Positions 60,799-64,000 of a stretch of 64,000 nucleotides of DNA are shown here, piece after piece; within the stretch, counting starts at the first letter, position 1, and every line of letters starts with the position of its first letter. The notes under the pieces were generated by a model. It was not told the DNA's origin, did no database searches, and saw nothing but the letters and a program-made list of their open reading frames with translations. The position numbers were made by a program, and so were the translations under genes. This stretch comes from JASHPR01 sp963844655 (GTDB taxonomy: Bacteria; Actinomycetota; Actinomycetes; Streptosporangiales; Streptosporangiaceae), in assembly GCA_963844655.1 (NCBI GenBank), contig CAWJPA010000003.1, positions 854,882 to 918,881 on the forward strand, written 5' to 3'.

Positions 60799-61728
60799 GT
60801 GGGCCGTGCCAGCAACCGCAAGAAAGCACGCCGTCAGGAGGCACTCCGCCAGGCCGCGCACAGAACGCGGCCGGCCAGGCAAGGATCCCGTGCCGGAGCC
60901 GCACCGCAGCAGGCGGTGCTCGCGCTCGCTGCCGCCCGGGAGATGATGGACCAGGTGTTTGGTGCCCCCGGCGAGCAGCAGACACCGGAGTACCGGGTGT
61001 GGTGCGGTGGCGGGGAGCCCGTTCCCGCCGAGGGGCCGCGTTGGGCTGCGGGCTCACTCGGCGACCGGCTCTTCTCCGGCATGCACCTGGCCAGGGCACG
61101 GAACGCGCCGTGCCTGCTGACCGCGAATGTTCCGGACCCCATGGTGATCATCGCCGATCCGGCGCAGTGGTGGGTGGCGGCCAGCGTTCTCGTGCGCGCG
61201 GTGGTTTTCGACGGCCTGCGGGTCGACCACCCCGCGGTGAGCATGCTGCTGGACGTGCTCGCCCCCATCGCACAGGCGGAGCTGGCGCACGAGCAGGCCC
61301 TCGAAGACTGGTACTCCTCCGGATGGGACGAAGAGAAACCGGAGTTTCCTGAGCTGGACGGGCCGGTGTTCCTGATCGGCTGCGCGCTCGGGGACGCGAC
61401 CCTGGCGGTGGTGGGCGAGGATCCGCTCAGTGAGGTACTCGCTGTGCTGTCGCCTGCCCTGGACGGCGCCGTTCCGGGACTCGCGGGCCCGGCGGTGGCT
61501 GACGTACTTACCGGTGGCCGCGCCACGCCTTACCTGTGCGAGCTGCCCGACTATGTGTTGAAGCGCATGCGGCACCCGCCGTTTGCCGTCGGCGGCGCGC
61601 TGCTGGAGTTCGCTGACGCCAGGGTGGTGCCGCCCAGAGACATCCTTCGGGTCGGGCTGACGATTCTGTCTGTGCTCGCTGAGCTCTGCAGGAGCGATTC
61701 GGCGTCGATCCTCCGCCGGGCCGCCTGA
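60799..61728 (+). CDS. Hypothetical protein
   Basis: 309 aa from GTG 60799 with GGGAGG upstream. A basic N-terminus (GRASNRKKARRQEALRQAAH) resembles SEC-C/DUF-type proteins or a nucleic-acid-binding tail. The remainder is helical and globular, with VDHPAVSMLLDVLAPIAQAE, LEDWYSSGWDEEKPEFPELD and CELPDYVLKRMRHPPFAVGG. No catalytic motif is apparent and I do not recognise the family. Confidence 0.65.
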   Translation: MGRASNRKKARRQEALRQAAHRTRPARQGSRAGAAPQQAVLALAAAREMMDQVFGAPGEQQTPEYRVWCGGGEPVPAEGPRWAAGSLGDRLFSGMHLARARNAPCLLTANVPDPMVIIADPAQWWVAASVLVRAVVFDGLRVDHPAVSMLLDVLAPIAQAELAHEQALEDWYSSGWDEEKPEFPELDGPVFLIGCALGDATLAVVGEDPLSEVLAVLSPALDGAVPGLAGPAVADVLTGGRATPYLCELPDYVLKRMRHPPFAVGGALLEFADARVVPPRDILRVGLTILSVLAELCRSDSASILRRAA

Positions 61729-61791
61729 ACAGCTCCCGTGCCGGGGCCGTGCCGCTGCCGTCAGGCGAAGCTCGGTTACCGCCGGACCCGG

Positions 61792-61812
61792 ATGTATATC
61801 CCCTCTATACAT
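61792..61812. promoter_or_regulatory. Operator-like dyad ATGTATA-N7-TATACAT
   Basis: Perfect 7-bp arms with spacer TCCCCTC, an AT-rich site in GC-rich DNA, 44 bp before the HicB-HTH start. It is placed for autorepression of that gene. Confidence 0.6.
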
Positions 61813-61855
61813 TGACTGTCAGCAAGCTAGCCTGCCTGCCGAAGGGATGGTTGCA

Positions 61856-62239
61856 ATGACCACTTACGTCGTGCGCGCCAAGCGCTGGGCGCACGGGTGG
61901 GAACTGCACATCGACGGTGTCGGGGTTACCCAGTCACGCACGCTCGACGGTGCTGAGCAGATGGTCCGCGACTACGTCGAGACACTCACCGACCGCGACG
62001 TAAGCGACGCGACTGTGGTTATCGAGCCCGACCTGGGCGGCCTGGAGGCTAAGGCCGCAGATGTGCGCAAGCAGATCGAGCGCGCTCAGCGGGAGAACCG
62101 CCAGGCCGCCGCGGCATCGCGGGCCCTCGTAAGCGAGCTGCGCGCGGCAGGGCTGTCGGTTTCCGATACAGCAGCGGTTCTGGGCGTCTCCCGCGGCCGC
62201 GTCTCCCAGCTAGTGAGCGGCTCTCAGAAGGTCGCCTAA
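61856..62239 (+). CDS. HicB-like protein with C-terminal HTH
   Basis: 127 aa from ATG 61856; AAGGG lies 9 nt upstream (ATG 61847 is an alternative). The N-terminal TYVVRAKRWAHGWELHIDGV and TQSRTLDGAEQMVRDYVETL form a HicB-type ligand fold. A helical linker and an HTH follow: ELRAAGLSVSDTAAVLGVSR, GRVSQLVSG. Such proteins are common, often orphan, autoregulators in actinomycetes. No HicA toxin is adjacent. Confidence 0.8.
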   Translation: MTTYVVRAKRWAHGWELHIDGVGVTQSRTLDGAEQMVRDYVETLTDRDVSDATVVIEPDLGGLEAKAADVRKQIERAQRENRQAAAASRALVSELRAAGLSVSDTAAVLGVSRGRVSQLVSGSQKVA

Positions 62240-62292
62240 CCTGGCGAGCTCCCGGGGCCAGGCGGGCTGGAGCGATCGAACGCTCGGCGATA

Positions 62293-63183
62293 ATGAAGGA
62301 CATGGCTGGCCAGGGCGTTGCTGAGCGCGTTCGCGGTCGTATCGGCGCGGCGATCTTCGAGCGGGTGGCCGGGCCGCGGGGCCCGGAGCGCCGCCATCTG
62401 ATCCAGGCGTCAGGCGAGCGCATGTTCGCTGAAGACCGGCCGATCCGGCGAGTGCACGGGGATTCGTCGATGTTCATCGGCGGAATCCGCGCCCTGCTGC
62501 TGCAGTCGCTGCACCCGCTGGCCATGGCGGCCGTGGCCGGGCATTCGGGTTACCGCGGCGACCCGTGGGGGCGGCTGCAGCGGACCAGCTACTTCCTGGC
62601 CGTCACGACGTTCGGCCGGGCCAGCGATGCGCAGGAAGCAATCGGCAAAGTCCGGGCGATCCACGAGCGAGTCACCGGGACCGCGCCCGACGGGCGGCCG
62701 TACGCCGCCTCCGACCCGCACCTGCTGGCCTGGGTGCACATCACTGAGGCGGACAGTTTTCTGCGCGCCCACTCCCGCTTCGGCGCCAAACCCCTTAACC
62801 AGCCAGAACGCGATGGTTACGTGGCTGACCTGGCCCGTATCGGAACTGCCCTCGGCGTGCCAGAACCGCCGCGCACCGAAGCTGAGCTCGCCGACAGGAT
62901 CGCGCAGTACCGGGACGAGCTGGCCGCCACCGCCCAGGCCCGGGAAGCTGCCCGGTTCCTGCTGCTGAACCCGCCGCTTCCGGTGATCGCCCGGGCGCCC
63001 TATGGTGTGCTGGCCGCGGCGGCGGTGTCGCTCCTGCCCGGGTGGGCCCGCCGTCCGCTGCGTCTGCCTCGCCTGCCGGTAACCGAGGCCGCAGTGGTCC
63101 GCCCCGCCGGCCACGCCATGGTGCACGCCATCCGCTGGGCCACCACCGCGCCCCCCGCACCCCGGCGGGTCTCCGGCCCTTAA
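62293..63183 (+). CDS. MpaB-family oxygenase (DUF2236)
   Basis: 296 aa. DUF2236 motifs: MFIGGIRALLLQSLHPLAMA, GHSGYRGDPWGRLQRTSYFL, VTTFGRASDAQEAIGKVRAI, DPHLLAWVHITEADSFLRAH with the conserved His and Glu, and LPGWARRPLRLPRLPV near the end. The family comprises heme-containing oxygenases such as latex-clearing protein and MpaB of mycophenolate synthesis. The substrate here is unknown. ATG 62302 is an alternative start. Confidence 0.9.
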   Translation: MKDMAGQGVAERVRGRIGAAIFERVAGPRGPERRHLIQASGERMFAEDRPIRRVHGDSSMFIGGIRALLLQSLHPLAMAAVAGHSGYRGDPWGRLQRTSYFLAVTTFGRASDAQEAIGKVRAIHERVTGTAPDGRPYAASDPHLLAWVHITEADSFLRAHSRFGAKPLNQPERDGYVADLARIGTALGVPEPPRTEAELADRIAQYRDELAATAQAREAARFLLLNPPLPVIARAPYGVLAAAAVSLLPGWARRPLRLPRLPVTEAAVVRPAGHAMVHAIRWATTAPPAPRRVSGP

Positions 63184-63195
63184 GCGGTCCGCTCG

Positions 63196-63765
63196 TCAGA
63201 CCGCTGCCTGCTGAAGGCCTGCTGTGCCGGATGCGTGGGTGAACTCCCGGATGACCTGAGCGAGCCTCGCTGGCTGGTCCAGGGGGATGAGCGTGTAGCT
63301 GTCGTCCACTTCGGCCAGCTGTCCTTGGGGGAGCAGTTCGGCGAGACGGCGCCCGTGCTCGGGCGGCATCACGCGGTCTCCGCTGGCCCAGACCACGAGA
63401 GCAGGGTGGTCGAACCTCGGCAGGCCTTCGGCCGCGGCCAGCAGGAGGCGGGTATCTGCCGCTGCGGCTCGCAGCATTCGCACGGCGTCGCGGCGGATTT
63501 CCGGCTGCGTCATGACCGGCTGCATCCACCGGGCGGTGGCCGCGTCTCCCCGCCGGGTCAGCCACCCGAACGCGATCGGCAGCCGCCGGACCGCCCGGAG
63601 CCGCATTTGCTGCATGAACAGCCCGAACATCCAGGGCGGGAGCTTGCCGCTGAGCACGAGCGTCTTGCCGGTCAGCCCCGGCGGGAAGTTGTCGAATGCA
63701 TCGCTTTCCTGCTGGCCTGTCGGCGCCAGCAGACTCCGAAGGGATACGCGGAGCCAAATAATGGC
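63196..63765 (-). pseudogene. Alpha/beta hydrolase fragment lacking the N-terminal half
   Basis: The open frame runs from a stop at 63766-63768 to 63196 without a convincing start. It encodes a cap (GKTLVLSGKLPPWMFGLFMQ, VRRLPIAFGWLTRRGDAATA) and the C-terminal half with the acidic residue in LVVWASGDRVMPPEHGRRLA and DDSYTLIPLDQPARLAQVIR. The oxyanion strand and the GxSxG nucleophile elbow are missing. A GTG at 63657 could give a 153-aa product of doubtful activity. Confidence 0.65.
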
Positions 63766-63768
63766 TCA

Positions 63769-64000
63769 CTTGGCACGGAACGGAAGGTCCTCTTACAAGC
63801 CGACAGTTGATCAAGCCCCCTGACTCCTGCTTTCGACCTGGAACAGGCACACAGCGGTTCGCCGTCATTCGACAAGTTCTGCCGCGAGGCGCATGCTCGG
63901 CATCCCGCCCGAGATTCGCTCCCGATTAACGGATACCGGCTGGCCTACAGCTTGGTGGCTGGTGAAAGTGGGCACGGCGCCGCTCTCTCAAGGCGGTAGC
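63769..64000. other. Window end without recognisable gene
   Basis: Upstream of the truncated hydrolase. No frame supplies the missing N-terminal half and no transposon end or repeat is visible. Confidence 0.35.

Overview
The window is about 70 percent GC and reads as a chromosomal segment of a mycelial-type actinomycete. Starts are frequently GTG, adjacent genes overlap by ATGA or GTGA, and the families are typical of that group: an HTH-DUF5753 regulator paired with DUF397, an Lsr2-type DNA-binding domain, MpaB-type oxygenase, DUF1269, and lone ECF sigma/anti-sigma units. I cannot place it below that level. There is no CRISPR array, rRNA operon, replication origin or recognisable IS transposase.

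Layout. 1-11 kb: a tRNA-like cloverleaf, an HtrA-type membrane serine protease, a four-gene operon of two ATP-grasp ligases and two alpha/beta esterases, an HTH/DUF397 regulatory pair, a hairpin-rich non-coding stretch, a small membrane protein and an M20 dipeptidase. 11-18 kb: a complete Wadjet anti-plasmid defence locus jetABCD, with jetD carrying a +1 frameshift. 18-36 kb: a large catabolic locus. Thirteen minus-strand genes run from two ABC permeases at 32 kb to a GntR regulator at 18 kb, most overlapping by 1-10 nt. They encode an oligopeptide/oligosaccharide-type ABC importer, a DhnA-type aldolase, a D-threonine-aldolase-like PLP enzyme, a protein resembling D-apionate lactonase, an FGGY kinase, a VOC protein, a DUF4038 (apiosidase-like) glycosidase and an SDR remnant. 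A plus-strand arm adds an isochorismatase-type hydrolase, two SDRs and a PuuE-like deacetylase. Two copies of a 14-bp operator-like site mark the probable GntR targets. 35.7-38.7 kb: two AIM24 proteins and an SPFH protein, all with zinc ribbons. 38.8-44.3 kb: an RHH regulator, then a Rieske oxygenase/SDR/Lrp operon and a carboxylesterase with a WYL regulator. 44-52 kb: GNAT, pyruvyltransferase, methyltransferase, sigma/anti-sigma, and a divergent MFS/TetR pair. 52-64 kb: a degraded-looking stretch of small proteins, a DprA/PRTase pair, HicB-like and XRE regulators, RNase HI, an ERCC4-Lsr2 fusion nuclease, an MpaB oxygenase and a truncated hydrolase.

Recurring feature. At least seven genes (HTH 7.5 kb, jetD 16.7 kb, anti-sigma 48.2 kb, MFS 49.6 kb, a proline-rich protein 53 kb, PRTase 54.3 kb, a DUF7711-like gene 58.3 kb) are each explained by one inserted or missing base, usually in a run of 2-4 identical bases. 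Either the region is decaying or the assembly holds residual single-base indels; all pseudogene calls here should be read with that in mind. Only the SDR remnant at 18.8 kb (internal deletion) and the hydrolase fragment at 63.2 kb (missing N-terminal half) are not explained by a single-base change.
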